From positions 13,583,328-13,647,327 of the forward strand of contig JAJLRJ010000007.1 in the NCBI GenBank assembly GCA_024195265.1: a stretch of 64,000 bases of DNA, read 5' to 3'. Source of the stretch: Dendrophyllia cribrosa (Eukaryota; Cnidaria; Anthozoa; Scleractinia; Dendrophylliidae). Positions 31,601 through 40,986 of the stretch are shown piece by piece. How positions within the stretch are numbered: position 1 is the first letter of the stretch; each line of letters starts with the position of its first letter. Below the pieces are notes generated by a model that ran no database searches, was not told the DNA's origin, and saw only the letters and a program-made list of their open reading frames with translations. The position numbers and the translations under genes are program-made.

Positions 31601-34600
31601 CAATGAAGAAGCTGAAGACCCGGTGGAGACTCATAATACATAAGATCCATGTGAAAGCCAAGATGAACATCAGAATATGCAATGTTGATAGGATCTGGTA
31701 CGCTCCGTACATCAAACGTCTAAATTGTGCACGGAAGAGAAAAAAAATAACACTGCAAAAACAGGTAAAGTCTTTTAACAGCGCACTCAAGGGAGTGGTC
31801 ATAACAAAAAAAATAAATAACAACGTATAACATAACACTACATGTCTGTATACATGCACTTTTGATTTTTAGAATTTTATCTATGAATTTGTAATTAGCT
31901 AGTTATTCTTGTTATTTAATATATTTTAAATGTTATATGTATATTTTGAATTGAGGGCCACAAGTCTGTTAGTGTTTTTCACTATTGAGTGTCACCCTCT
32001 TTAAATAAAGTGTACTACTACTATTATTACCAGTACATGCGAGTGTTCCAAAAACATAAACACAAAGGAACTTACTACTCCATATATGGTTTCCAGTTGA
32101 GGTCCCATTGTTCTTGCAACCTGGGAAATAAAAGCATGAAAACAACTTTTTTACCCACGCCTGATGTCCAGTTAATAAATTAGAAGCTTTCCTGCCAAAG
32201 GCTTTCAAGGTCACTCATATCAGTTTGGTTGTTGAAGGTAACAAATTTCTGTTAGCCATATTTTTATTTTCGAGGGGGAGGTTGGGCAATGAAAAAAACA
32301 ACAACAGGTATTTTAACTACAAGTGTGTTAATGAATGCCACTGTGATCATCAATTATTGACTTGCATATATCATCCACTGGAACATACCATGTGGCATGA
32401 GATTTTAACGGATATAATTTTTGCAAATTTTGCAAGTATTTCAATGATCCATGAAAATGAACTCCAGCGAAAAAGAAATCTGTGAAAATTTACCCCATTT
32501 ACTCAGATCAATAAATTTCGATTAAATTGATTAGTTAATACAAACTCTTCTTTACAACAGCAACCAATAACAAAGAGTCTCTGTGGTCTCTGGCTAAACT
32601 TGATAACTCTTGACAAGCAGACCATCTCCCGCCCAAAAACAAGCAATGGATGGCACCGGTACTTGGGAACTGTTCAGTTTATAATCAAAGGCTCTTATGT
32701 GCCTCCCCTACCTTCTGCCCACACCACCCTCCCCATCCTCTAACACTGTCTCCATAGGTAGGCAGGTGACCATAACCTATCACATTTGGAACAGGCAAAA
32801 TATATGCGCAAGCCTTATGTACTGGTCAGTGGAATTAACAAGAGAAGTTTACAGCTGATAGATGGATGGAAGGAGGGAAGGAGTGAAAATTTGCACATTT
32901 GTCCTGTCTGCTATAGCTTGTTCAATGCTTTGCATATTTACAAGTTAAAAATGGGTCAATTCCAAAAGGACACCATACTCAAGGTAACGATACAGAGGTT
33001 GCTGTTCATGTAGTTGTTGTGTAATAGAGCAGCCATCTTGAGGTACGTATATGTGAAATAATGATCAGGAACTTACCCAAGATCCACAAAAATTTGTTCA
33101 CAATACGGTAAAGCCTGAAATCCTAATTTTGTTCTGCAATCCGTGAAATTAAACTCCCAAAAAATTTCATGCTGCATAGCAAGCAGTAATATATATATTA
33201 TACATTTACTGGCTACACCAAATAAGCAATACTAACCTTAAGAACATTCTCCTCATCATCTGTTGGCACATGTTTTACTAATGATACACCATGGTCACTC
33301 AACTGGCATAACATCCTAAGGGAAGGGCAATAAAAATGACTAACTTTTTAAAATATTTTTAACTATAGGTCTATTTCTATTATTTTATTTTATATTTTCG
33401 CCAGCTTCAGTAATGTAGTAGCTAATACTGTAAAATGCCAGATATAAACCCTGGGCTTATACAACTTAGTAAGGTGTTTTTGGTGGGCTTATAAGCAGAG
33501 GGGCTTATATTTGGGGGGGGGGGGGGTACTTCAGGGAGTTTTATAAGCAGCATAAAAAAAGTGTTTTGTAATGAGCTGATTAGACATAAGCTAAGACTAA
33601 CATACAGAATTTTAAACATACATTTTCCACTCACTGGTCTTCAATTACAATAAATATTACAATAAATTGATCATTTATTTCAACATTGTTCTGCACTCTA
33701 CATGCCTTCTACTTTCCTGACCTTCTATTTGCAGTTGTAGAATTTGTAGAGGAAGGCTGGGGTCAGGGGGAAATAACCAGAATTTGTTTCCATTTACAGG
33801 TATGGGCCTATAAGCAGGGGGGGGGGGGGGGGCATGTAACTGCATTTTATAGTAATGTGTTATTTCTTATATCTAGAGTTTTTAGATTGTTATTTTTTTT
33901 AGGATTTACACTGATAGGCTTCTTTCAATGGGGTCTTTTCTTACAGAGCTCTTTATTGACTTTATTACACTGTGAAATCAAACATATTCCTGGTCAAGGA
34001 ATGTTTATAATATAACCAATGACATGCAAGCAATGACTTGCAAATTAAAAAGAAATGGCAGAATATATAATGGCTTTTATCAGCCACAGTTTTATTCCTG
34101 GCACTATAATAATATTTGTCACGTTTACTTTGATAAGAGCATGAGACAGAAAGGATGGTGGAGTGGTGATGGGTTCAAATCCCAGACTTGGCATCATATA
34201 CCAATATAAAAACTGGCAGATAAGCCACACCCGTAGTTTTCAGTTAAAGCTCAAATGCATGAGGTAATAATAGTTTAAAAAAAGCTGAGTCAGAGAATTA
34301 GCTCTATGGAATGTGAGCTAAACTTTGGTTCTATCCTGACCATAGAATCAACCTTTATAAAAAAAAATCACTTTTTATCTCGATCTTTGGCATTAAAATA
34401 ATGATAATAAAAGTAAAATAATATGCAAGGGCATTTTGTAAATATTATGCTTTATGCAAATTATTTGCTTTGTTACTATTTTGCCTATCATGCCCTAAAA
34501 AAATGATTTTTAAATTACTAGAAAACTGTCTAATAAATTTTCTTGAAACTTTGTCTGCAGCTAGTGATACATATAAGTACTACAAAATATAAAAGTTGCA

Positions 34601-37600
34601 ACATACACATTGTAACGAGCTCCTGAGCTCTTAGGTTTTACATGGGTAAATAAATTTTGTTTCGTTTTTGTTTCGTTTTTCATGAAGTGTGTGCATGACT
34701 AGATTTTGAGAAAAACGACATTGTTTAAAACAAGGGGCAATAAGCTGGCATTGCTATAGTAACCGCTGTCGTTTGAAAACCAGTGACACACAAAACTTTG
34801 ATCACATTTTTCATAGACTTGGTGATGCATGAAAGCAATCAAAGCATGTCCAATCCCTTTGAAATTTTGATTTCACAGCGTATACCCCATGGCAAAAAAA
34901 AAAACAGAGTCAAGCCTCCTTAAAACACAAAAATATAAGTCATTAACGAAAGTCACTTACTTCCACAGACCTTCCCTGGAGCTGATCATATCACTATACT
35001 CCACCTTTGGCAGGCTGTGCTATATCATTAAAAGAAATTAATGACAAACAACTGAATAGTTTACAGCTGGTTGTAAACATAAACCCTTAAACTTCTGAGA
35101 GTGCTATAAAACCAATATTTTTTTCAAGAAAAATCCCAAATTTTATTTTGTAACATATTAAAAAACAATTGGTACCATGCAAACATACTGCTGAAGAGGT
35201 TTCATTTGAATGGTCACACCATAGGATTTAGTCCACAGACTCAAAAGGTAAAACCAGTAAATGTCTGCATAACTGACTCTGGGAGTGACAGGGTCAAGAG
35301 GACCAGCAAGAACATAAAAAAACCCTGAAATAATTAGCTCTTTCATCTGGAGACAAAACTTGAACCACACAATTTCTTGTTGACTGGACAAGTTTATATG
35401 ACTCTTTACAGATCTCCTAAATTAAGTCACCAAAAGTATATGTCAAATATGGCCACTCCAGTCACAGCTATATCATAATTAAGCAGAAGCTTTCACAGGT
35501 AATGCATTGTTCCAAAAAATATCCATACCTCATTCTCAAGGAAGGAGGTTTTGGGTTTGGAGCACCCACCCCCACCCCCCCCCCCCCCCCCCCCCCTCTC
35601 CCACCCCTCTGGAAATTCAAATTTACCTTCATAATATCCTTTTACAATCTTGAGATTGCCATCCCCTCCCTCTTTGGTTTATTCTAATAACTTTCCATAG
35701 GGGAGGTAGGAGGTAGTTGGAGGCAGCATGGTCGAGTTGTTAGAGCACGGACTTGAAATCCCAGGTTCATCCCAGGTTCGAGTCTCGCTCTAACCACTAG
35801 ATGGAGTTGTTTCACGGAAGACCCGAGTTCAACTCCTCGACCATGCTTGTAAAATATCCAACTGGTCTGCCTCCTGTCAGTTGGAATTTTTAAAATGTTA
35901 TGTTCAATTTGAATGCTCGGCCAGCCCCACTAGCACTTGTGCTATAAATACTGCCAAGGATAAAGAAAGGTTATTTGTTTGTATTTTGTTGGCTATTTTC
36001 ACAGAAGACCCGAGTTCAACTCCTTGACCACGCTTGTAAAATAGCCAACTAGTCTGCCTCCTGTCAGTTGGAATTTTTAAAATGTTATGTTCAGTTTGAA
36101 TGCTCGGCCCCACTACCACTTGTGCTATAAACACTGCTGAAGATAAATAAACTAAGGTATTTGTTTTTATTTTGTTAGCTATTTTCTGGAATAACACAAT
36201 AGGCCACTTTCGATATACAGTCGACTCCCGATAACTCAAACCTTCAAGGGAAATAGAAAATGGTTTGACTTATCAGGAGTTTGAGTTACCGGGAGTTGTG
36301 AACAAATTTTCGGAAATAAGGAAAAAACGGTGTTTACTGTGTATTGGTGTTCATACAGTGTACATTTTAATCAAATTTTATTACTGCATGGAATGGAACA
36401 TTTTGAAGAAGAAGTTAAGAGGCTAAGCTTGATGAAGATACGAAGCTAGCGAAATCTGAACTGGACTGACACATTTTTTCTATTGCAAAAAAAGACAGAA
36501 TACACCGTGCTGTTTAAAAATAAATTCAATGTTGTGGACTACAGTACTGTATTTTTTGACTTGTCATGTCTTTACAAACATGGTTCAAGGTATCAAGGGT
36601 AGAATTATATAGAAAATGACCTGAGGGGAAATGAAAATTGCTTTGAGTTAGCAGGAGGTTCGAGTTATTGAGAGTTCCAGTTACCAAGGGTAAAATTACA
36701 GAAATTCCAGGGAAAATTGATTTTGGTTCGAGTTAGCGCGAGGTTCGTGTTTGCGTGGGTTCAAGTTATCGGGAGTCGACTGTATATAGCTGGTCAGCGG
36801 TCATCTGCCATCAAGTCACATGGTGTGGTCCAGGTGCCTTTGCGGGAGTGATTTCAGCCTTCATGTGTTCAGCCTGCTTGCTTGCTTGCTATTACTCTCG
36901 TGTTTGCCTGCATTTGCATTGCAAATTCCCTCTCAAGCTTCGCTCCCTGCCCTCCCTCCCGGCTGGTAAGTATGGGTCACAGGTGAGTATGTGGTTTCCA
37001 CTGAATTTCTCAGTGTGACGGGTGCCTGGTGGTGGGCTGTGTCAGGGTTGCCATGGATACCTCTTTGTGCCGGGAAAGTTAGCTAGCAGCATGCAATACA
37101 CCATGCGGCACCTATCCCCCAAGCTCATCTATGGGTGATAAGTTTAATTCTTACTTAATTGACTCCGAGGGTTAGGGGAATAAAACAAAAGAAATCACAT
37201 TGTGTTTTAGGGATGAATAATTAATTTCTTTTGTTTAATTCCCCTAAGCCTCAGAGTCAATTTTAATATATCTAAATTATTTATAGTTCATGTTTACCTC
37301 TCCTAAGTGTGGTTGTATGACTCTTCGTTCACTCTGCAACTTCCTTGATACTTCAGAGTAACAATTCTCTCTTAGCCATTGTAAGTTAATTACTCCTTGA
37401 TGGTCATCTTCAAACTCCCAAACCAATTGAAGATTCTCTTTATTTTCTGAAGAAGAAATTTAACTTAAAATTAAGCATGGTAGCAATTTCACTTTTAAAT
37501 AAGTCATTTTAACACAGCAGTTGGTGACAAAATTTACAATAGGCTGTCAGTATTGAGCTCTTGGTATGTACCCAGGGGGGGGGACTCACATATAAAAATG

Positions 37601-40600
37601 ACGGGGGTGCTCATCGGAAATTTTAGAAAAACACCCTAAAAGGTACCAGAATCTCATTTGATGGGCGTGCCTCAAAATAATTTTTACCCCTAAGAGGTAC
37701 CAATTATAAAACAACACATGTCATATTCTGTCATATTTTTTAGGCTCAATACCCTGAAAAGTACCACAAATTTGTCATTTTAGATTTTAGTACCCTAAGC
37801 GGTACCAATCTACAAATTTTGACCCATGAAAGGTATGACGAGCACTGCCGTCATTTTTATATGGGAGTCCCCCCCTCCCCCCGGGGATATGTACTGATCA
37901 CTTGCTTTACCCATGGGGATGTCTTTGGAGGAAGGGGGTGGGAGATGGATGTCGGTGCAACAAAACGCCTAGAAGATGGGAACCTTTTGTATTCATGAGT
38001 TGTATCATGAGACTTCGATTTACTTATAATTCCAAATTCACCTTTGAATTTCTGAACTTAAAGTTACAGTCTGAGTACCTTCAGATCAACCATTTTCTTG
38101 AAAATTTGTTTTTGGGGATAAAATAAAGGTTTCAGAATGATCTTTCATCCAAAAAAATTTAATGGAAAAGAATGAAAATTGATGGACAAATAATGGTTTG
38201 TTTTGATGTGCAATATTTTTTTTACGTGCTGTTTTTCGCAAACTCTGGAATTTTTAATTTCTGAAAATGTTTTTTTGTTTAGAGCCATTTTCATGTGATT
38301 ACTCTAGTCTTTTTTGGCCATATTTAAAAAATGTTCTCACTTTTAACTGAAATTGAATATGAGAAAATGCAGACACCTTTTTAAACGCGCTTTGGGTCCG
38401 GAAACCCCAGAACAAATCAAATTAGCAAAATATAATTATAATGGCTTTGAGTTGTAACATTAAAAGCTGATTCAGACACTCGCATTTAAACTTCGTAAAA
38501 GATTTGACAATTCCTTCTATTAGAAAATAAAAGGTATATATTTTAGTCAGCTCTTGAAAGGGTTAAGGTATCTTCTGAGTAATCTTGAGATGCTATAGAG
38601 CTGTTGCACTGAAGACACCACTGACCTTAACAGTGAAAGCAAATTGCTCATTTATATCTCTGAAGAAGGAAAATTAGAATTCTACACTCAAGAATAAAAT
38701 GGAGCAGACCCAGATTTACTTGAAAAAGTGTTGCGGTGTTTATTAAATTCCTGGACTCTCCAATGCAGCATATTAATAAACATTGAGCATGATTAATTCA
38801 AGCCAAAATTCCAATCTTGAATTTCTGCAGCAAATGAATCAGTCATTTTCAGCTTTACCAGATTTTTTTGGAAAAGAGACACATTCCCAAAATTTGATTG
38901 CTGATGGGGTCTCAGATTGTCTTCATTGTCCCACGCTCGTGACATAATATTATGATGAACACTACAGCACTATACTTCTCATTATTAACCCATTGACACC
39001 TGAGAATTTTTACGTTTTTGAGCGATTTCCTGCATACACACGCCCCATAGGATTTCGTGACTCCATATTTAAAGTTACCATTGAAAGTGCTGCTGTTCTA
39101 AAACACTGAAGGCTCAAGTTTACTGGAAACGTCATTTTGACGTTTTCATTTTGCTTGGTTGAATTGCAATAAAGGGTCCAATATGAATTATCTACGATTT
39201 TTGGTAAGTTCGCAGCCATTTTTCATTTTTAGTAGCTGCCTGATGAGCATCATTAAGCTTGAAGGTAGTTCAGAGTCCACTTTCTCAATGAAACGAGTTA
39301 GGTGTTGTACTTCGTTTACGAATTTGGCTCGTTGCTCGTTGAACTGGAAAAATGGCCGCCCAGAAACGAAGTAGCCTTGGGACTCAACTCTGGATGAATT
39401 TCTCGACCTACCGCGGCATATTTTGGAAGTTGCGACCACAGGAGAACACAACAAGCGCGAAATGTCGGCGGTGGGTCGGAGTAGTTGTGGACTTAGTATA
39501 TATATGAAATGTGTGGAGGACGGAAGGAACGCTGTCAAAAATTCTCGCTATTTCCCAGCATGCAGTGCTGTGGTGATGTTGAAAATCGAGGCAAGGTCAG
39601 TATGCACTACAACGAGGGGCTGTAGCTCGGCCCGAGCAACCAATAAGAGCAAAAAATTTGCTGCTAAGCTAGGACTAGGACAGACTGAATTTTGCTGTGA
39701 ATGTTGACTTTTGGCAAGAAAAGAATTGAGAAGGAATTGTTGGTTTGAAATAAAGTTTGTATTCCACTTTCATTCAAATTATGAATTATTGTGTTGATAC
39801 ATGTATGTTTGTGCTTTAAAGGAAACTTGAGACCAAGAAACCATGCAACACGAAAAATGAAATTGAGGCAAATCACTCCCTTATAACCCCTCCCATATTA
39901 TCATGCAAGTGTTCTGGCCCAATATAATCTACAATGCCAGACTCCTACAGGCCCAAGAAACAATGGACATCATTCTTCAATGAAGAAGATGGAAATGGCT
40001 TGGGCATGTGTTAAGAATGGATCCTACAGCACATACAAGATTCCAAGCCCTGATCGACCTGGACTCCGGAGGGACGAAGGAAAAGGGGGCATCTACATGT
40101 AAGAACAACATGAAGGAGAACGATACTGGGAAGGATGCTCAGAAATGCTAGTATTGGATGGGAGAGTGCCGTAAGACCAGTATGAGGACAAAACGGCTTG
40201 GCCGGACCTTGTAGAGACCTTATGTACAGTACTGGGCACGATGAGGATGTCAGTGAGTGAGTGAGTGATATTTGTATGCTAATATTGCTTATGTTGGTAC
40301 ATTAAAAGGAACAAAGAAAAAACTACAGTAACTAGCTTATACAAATACATAGCTGGCACATACTTGGATTTGTGTCCATCCTTCCACTCTATTTCTATGC
40401 AATTTCCAGATACCAGTGCCTTGACACCAGTCACACTGTAGGTTACCTGCAGCCAACAATGCGTTGTTCTAGAAAATATCCATGCCCCTCCCTTGAAAGG
40501 TTTTTTTGGTTTGGACCTCCCCCCCCCCCCCCCCCCCCCCCCCACCCCTCTGGAAATTGAGCTTCTAACTTTCCTTTAAAAACTTTGGCCTTTAACCCCC

Positions 40601-40986
40601 ACTCCTCTCTCCTTAGGAATTTTCAATACCATGGGGGTGGTATGGATATTTTCTGGAAACACACAATGACATATCATTTAACCCTTTTGAACACTGACCC
40701 TGTCATAAGTGGTCAAAACAAAACATGAAAGTTAAAATCCAAATTTTGTTGGCATCTCTGATAACATATCAACAAAGTTCATAAAAATTAACATCACTTT
40801 ATCAATATAAAGATAAGAAAATGCATAAATTTCAGCAAAAAATACCATAAGTATTACTGTATTTCCACCTAAATCTTCAACTCAACTAAACCAATAGCAG
40901 GCCGTTCTAACCTTGGTTTTTCTATTCAGAAAATAACCAAAAGACTTGGATAAAGATGTTCTTCTGTGGAGCAAGCTTCTCAACAT
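24850..40986 (-). CDS. gamma-butyrobetaine / trimethyllysine dioxygenase-like gene (incomplete)
   Basis: A split gene of the Fe(II)/2-oxoglutarate dioxygenase family acting in carnitine synthesis or a related hydroxylation. Eleven coding exons with GT-AG borders were read; wherever two are joined directly their phases agree. The product begins with a Lys/Arg/Ser-rich stretch (MLRSLLHRRTSLSKSF), a likely mitochondrial presequence. The N-terminal DUF971-like domain and the catalytic barrel follow. The metal site is HMD in exon 31595-31719 and the distal His in RVLHGR in exon 24850-24954, whose Arg should bind 2-oxoglutarate. Sequence similarity favours BBOX1 (for example IKLSLRKWKFSF...EDVEPYF), whereas a presequence is typical of TMLHE, so the substrate is open. 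Missing: one exon between 37446 and 40364 (phase requires length 3n+2, expected Cys-rich) and the last exon below 24850. Introns are filled with transposons. Confidence 0.85.
25024..25103. repeat. two direct repeats of gtgaccaggcagtcacgcaa
   Basis: Two units about 33 bases apart (25036 and 25069), each containing gtgaccaggcagtcacgcaa. A third partial unit (gatgagtgaccagctcg) lies beyond the insertion at 25104-25569, showing that the array was split by it. Confidence 0.7.
25104..25569 (+). mobile_element. palindromic tRNA-like insertion (SINE-like)
   Basis: It is flanked by near-identical 13-base words, ttcattgatgagt (25091-25103) and ttcactgatgagt (25570-25582). The first 100 bases are the reverse complement of 25207-25312, giving a near-perfect palindrome around 25200. 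A tRNA-like head (25371-25443) follows, then a tail, and the unit start aaatttatgggtttacttta appears again at 25509. It looks like a retrotransposed SINE dimer with an inverted 5' part. Confidence 0.7.
25371..25443 (+). tRNA. tRNA-like sequence (probably SINE head or pseudogene)
   Basis: The acceptor stem (gacctcg / cgaggtc), D stem (gctc / gagc) and T stem (gtggg / cccac, loop ttcgaat) all pair perfectly. The anticodon arm is faulty: it pairs only cgga / tccg, has an A-G mismatch at its base and leaves an eight-base loop (agatctaa), so the anticodon is ambiguous. With one A removed it would read TCT, but position 33 would not be T. Its setting in a repeated unit argues for a SINE head rather than a working tRNA. 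Confidence 0.55.
25620..25775 (-). CDS. dioxygenase exon (EDVEPYFKAY)
   Basis: 52 codons in phase 0, acceptor gagcccag, donor gtatgg. It contains FDHIKLSLRKWKFSF and EDVEPYFKAYRRF, which align well with the corresponding part of BBOX proteins. A competing acceptor (cccttacag) lies inside, but the longer form matches the family better. Confidence 0.8.
26018..26314. mobile_element. hAT-type MITE, CCCGGGGG family, copy 3
   Basis: Left end cccgggggagacacccatat, with tttgacgggg just inside. The right end carries ccccgtcacttttatacggg then agtacccccgggg. The target duplication is not clear, so the borders are approximate. It lies in an intron. Confidence 0.6.
27383..27555. repeat. palindrome with about 70-bp arms
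   Basis: tatgttgtggtttaaattt ... cctttgtctcaaatt is followed by its complement ctgagacaaagg ... ccacaacatata. The centre is only about 20 bases. AT-rich, intronic, with no coding role. Probably a hairpin MITE. Confidence 0.75.
27592..27652 (-). CDS. dioxygenase exon (YKRPHIVLNPEKE)
   Basis: 61 bases, entering with one base of a split codon and leaving in phase 0. Acceptor ttgtatcccag, donor gtgtgc. It reads DYPVKLVYKRPHIVLNPEKE, a conserved segment between the catalytic halves of BBOX-like enzymes. Confidence 0.8.
27778..27918 (-). CDS. dioxygenase exon (GGESLFLDAFHVAEELR)
   Basis: 141 bases, acceptor gcgtgtag, donor gtattg; its split codons match both neighbours. It reads EGGESLFLDAFHVAEELRKQ and FDNLVRIPGTF, very close to the TauD/BBOX family consensus after the HxD motif. 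Confidence 0.9.
28402..29330 (-). pseudogene. Penelope-like element 3' fragment split by a MITE
   Basis: The minus strand encodes the end of a PLE reverse transcriptase (SNQISKRLKSCEYNF, NTCRIKSFFPYKDRL), the Cys-bearing linker and the GIY-YIG nuclease (SCWDCEEFYIGKTKRRLHDR). It then breaks off after ALAKQYRTS at the MITE 28582-29031 and resumes as ADHVNTTGHSIKWDHFDIL down to the stop at 28402. A frame disturbance also lies near 29310. Bases 28230-28401 look like its 3' untranslated part, with a gtatg...catacgaaacgtc stem that resembles a decayed hammerhead. The element lies antisense to nothing; it shares the host gene's orientation within an intron. Confidence 0.85.
28582..29031. mobile_element. 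hAT-type MITE, CCCGGGGG family, copy 4, inside a PLE
   Basis: The word tgatgt flanks it (28576-28581 and 29032-29037). The left end is ccc followed by a G run of about 35; the right end is ccccccccggg. The interior repeats gtatatgaaaggg and ggtaccatttt words many times. The PLE frame is colinear across the insertion. Confidence 0.85.
29761..29840. repeat. 12-bp tandem repeat ccatactggggc
   Basis: About six units of ccatactggggc/ccatactggtgc. The 12-base period keeps all frames open. Intronic. Confidence 0.85.
29968..30290. repeat. 14-bp minisatellite agcagcagggaggg
   Basis: About 22 units with few variants. Because 14 is not a multiple of three, the reverse complement gives the same 14-residue Leu/Pro/Cys/Ser peptide repeat in all three frames. 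Those long minus-strand frames (29743-30383) are artefacts, not genes. The array runs into the head of a SINE at 30286. Confidence 0.9.
30286..30546 (+). mobile_element. tRNA-derived SINE, family A, copy 2
   Basis: The head gatggcgcagtggcgagagc and box B-like gggttcaattctc are followed by the same body as the copy at 1664. The tail ends with gtgccaccctctttaaagtg. It begins right where the 14-base minisatellite stops. Confidence 0.8.
30961..31206 (+). mobile_element. tRNA-Ser-like SINE, family B, copy 1
   Basis: The head gagacagcgtggtcgagtgg with ccgagttcaagtcccg (box B) forms most of a tRNA-Ser-like shape. Stem ccgga/tccgg encloses cgtgaaa, where a T at position 33 would give anticodon TGA. 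The body contains caactggtttgcctcctgcc and the tail gctataaacactgaggaggg. A second copy is at 35720-36183. Confidence 0.8.
31186..31530. repeat. duplicated SINE-tail blocks
   Basis: The block from cactgaggagggtaaataaa to aaatcctaaaacaaaaca occurs at 31186-31302 and again at 31409-31522. Between them catattttgaattgagggcc occurs twice, followed by gagtgtcaccctctttaaat. The latter phrase is repeated at 31937-32020 beyond the exon. Confidence 0.75.
31595..31719 (-). CDS. dioxygenase exon with HxD metal motif
   Basis: 125 bases, acceptor caatttag, donor gtatta, phase 0 in and two bases out. It reads DPINIAYSDVHLGFHMDLMY and PPGLQLLHCL. HMD supplies His and Asp iron ligands. The long open frame in another minus-strand phase over the same bases is a shadow. 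Confidence 0.9.
32076..32120 (-). CDS. dioxygenase exon (VARTMGPQLETIYGV)
   Basis: A 15-codon exon, phase 0 both ends, acceptor tttcccag, donor gtaagt. It reads VARTMGPQLETIYGV, matching the segment just before the catalytic core in the family. Confidence 0.8.
32640..32790. repeat. dispersed 'gtccccatgggtaaagcaggtgacc' repeat, copy
   Basis: The phrase tccataggtaggcaggtgac with cataacctatcac resembles units at 41850-41890, 41985-42010 and, in reverse, 37895-37940. Pyrimidine-rich stretches precede each. Confidence 0.5.
33237..33315 (-). CDS. dioxygenase exon (HGVSLVKHVPTDDEENVLK)
   Basis: 79 bases, acceptor cttcccttag, donor gttagt. The first base completes a Lys codon begun in exon 34961-35019. 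It reads MLCQLSDHGVSLVKHVPT, the family's segment before the barrel. Confidence 0.8.
34961..35019 (-). CDS. dioxygenase exon (VEYSDMISSREGLWK)
   Basis: 59 bases, acceptor tgatatag, donor gtaagt. It reads SLPKVEYSDMISSREGLW and ends with two bases of a Lys codon. A similar-looking peptide (VTPRVSYADI) at about 35270-35300 on the same strand may be a duplicated, unused exon. Confidence 0.8.
35500..35705. mobile_element. MITE, 'gaaaatatccatacc' family, right end lost
   Basis: It begins ttccaaaaaatatccatacc and has a C run followed by cccctctggaaatt, as in the fuller copy at 40466-40658. The right terminal repeat is not preserved. Confidence 0.6.
35720..36183 (+). mobile_element. tRNA-Ser-like SINE, family B, copy 2, body duplicated
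   Basis: The head ggcagcatggtcgagttgtt and stem with cttgaaat match family B, but the box B region carries an extra caggttcatc. The body from acagaagacccgagttcaac to the tail occurs twice in tandem (about 35815-35998 and 35999-36183). Confidence 0.75.
36218..36782. mobile_element. pogo/Tigger-like MITE
   Basis: Inverted ends cagtcgactcccgataactc and gttatcgggagtcgactg lie between TA dinucleotides. Variants of ggttcgagttagcgcgagg recur just inside both ends, as is usual for pogo/Tigger relatives. No transposase frame is present. Confidence 0.85.
37157..37263. repeat. hairpin with about 40-bp arms
   Basis: aattgactccgagggttagg and its complement cctaagcctcagagtcaatt enclose a 30-base centre. 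It lies in the intron just downstream of the DUF971 exon. Confidence 0.7.
37298..37446 (-). CDS. dioxygenase exon, N-terminal DUF971-like domain
   Basis: 149 bases, acceptor ttcttcag, donor gtaaac, ending in phase 0. It reads LQLVWEFEDDHQGVINLQWL then RENCYSEVSRKLQSERRVIQ, the family's W-x-D-x-H ... WL-(R/K)-x-x-C-(Y/F)-S pattern. It must be preceded by an exon that contributes one base of its first codon. Confidence 0.85.
37572..37887. mobile_element. hAT-type MITE, CCCGGGGG family, copy 5
   Basis: tatgtac flanks both ends (37565-37571, 37888-37894). Ends: ggggggggactcacatataa then aaaatgacggggg, and gccgtcatttttatatggga then gtccccccc. The interior word ccctaaaaggtacca recurs about five times in variants. 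Confidence 0.8.
37895..39900. other. intron with no recognisable exon
   Basis: It starts with a reverse copy of the 'catggggtaaagc' repeat. Stretches near 38600-38680 and 38940-39060 look repeat-like. The missing exon of the dioxygenase gene should lie between 37446 and 40364, but I could not find a Cys-rich candidate with matching phase. Confidence 0.4.
39985..40270 (+). pseudogene. degenerate LINE 3' end
   Basis: Reading across frames gives RRWKWLGHVLRMDPTAHTRF, then GKRGHLHVRTTWRRTILGRM-like and GWESAVRPV, the conserved tail after the reverse transcriptase of many non-LTR elements. It ends in a gtgagtgagtgagtga tail. Several frameshifts and stops show it is dead. Confidence 0.65.
40364..40446 (-). 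CDS. dioxygenase exon 2 (start of N-terminal domain)
   Basis: 83 bases, acceptor ggctgcag, donor gtatgt, leaving two bases of a split codon. It reads VKALVSGNCIEIEWKDGHKS, the opening of the DUF971-like domain. The next exon should continue with the WLRDNC-type Cys motif. Confidence 0.85.
40466..40658. mobile_element. MITE, 'gaaaatatccatacc' family
   Basis: Inverted ends ttctagaaaatatccatgcc and ggtatggatattttctggaa. A C run of about 30 at 40519-40543 lies near the left end. The target duplication is not clear. Confidence 0.7.
40912..40986 (-). CDS. dioxygenase first coding exon, likely mitochondrial presequence
   Basis: 25 codons from the ATG at 40984-40986 to the donor gttaga. It starts MLRSLLHRRTSLSK, rich in Arg, Ser and Leu with no acid, as mitochondrial presequences are. 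An acceptor (ttccaaacag) eight bases before the ATG implies an upstream untranslated exon. Confidence 0.75.

Noticed and set aside
33073..33117. Candidate dioxygenase exon (ALPYCEQIFVDL) with acceptor tttcag and donor gtaagt
   Set aside because: Its length would break the reading phase between 33237-33315 and 32076-32120, which join perfectly without it and match the family.
38627..38660. 34-base exon-like segment (DINEQFAFTVK, minus strand) between good splice sites
   Set aside because: Its phase does not fit the flanking dioxygenase exons.
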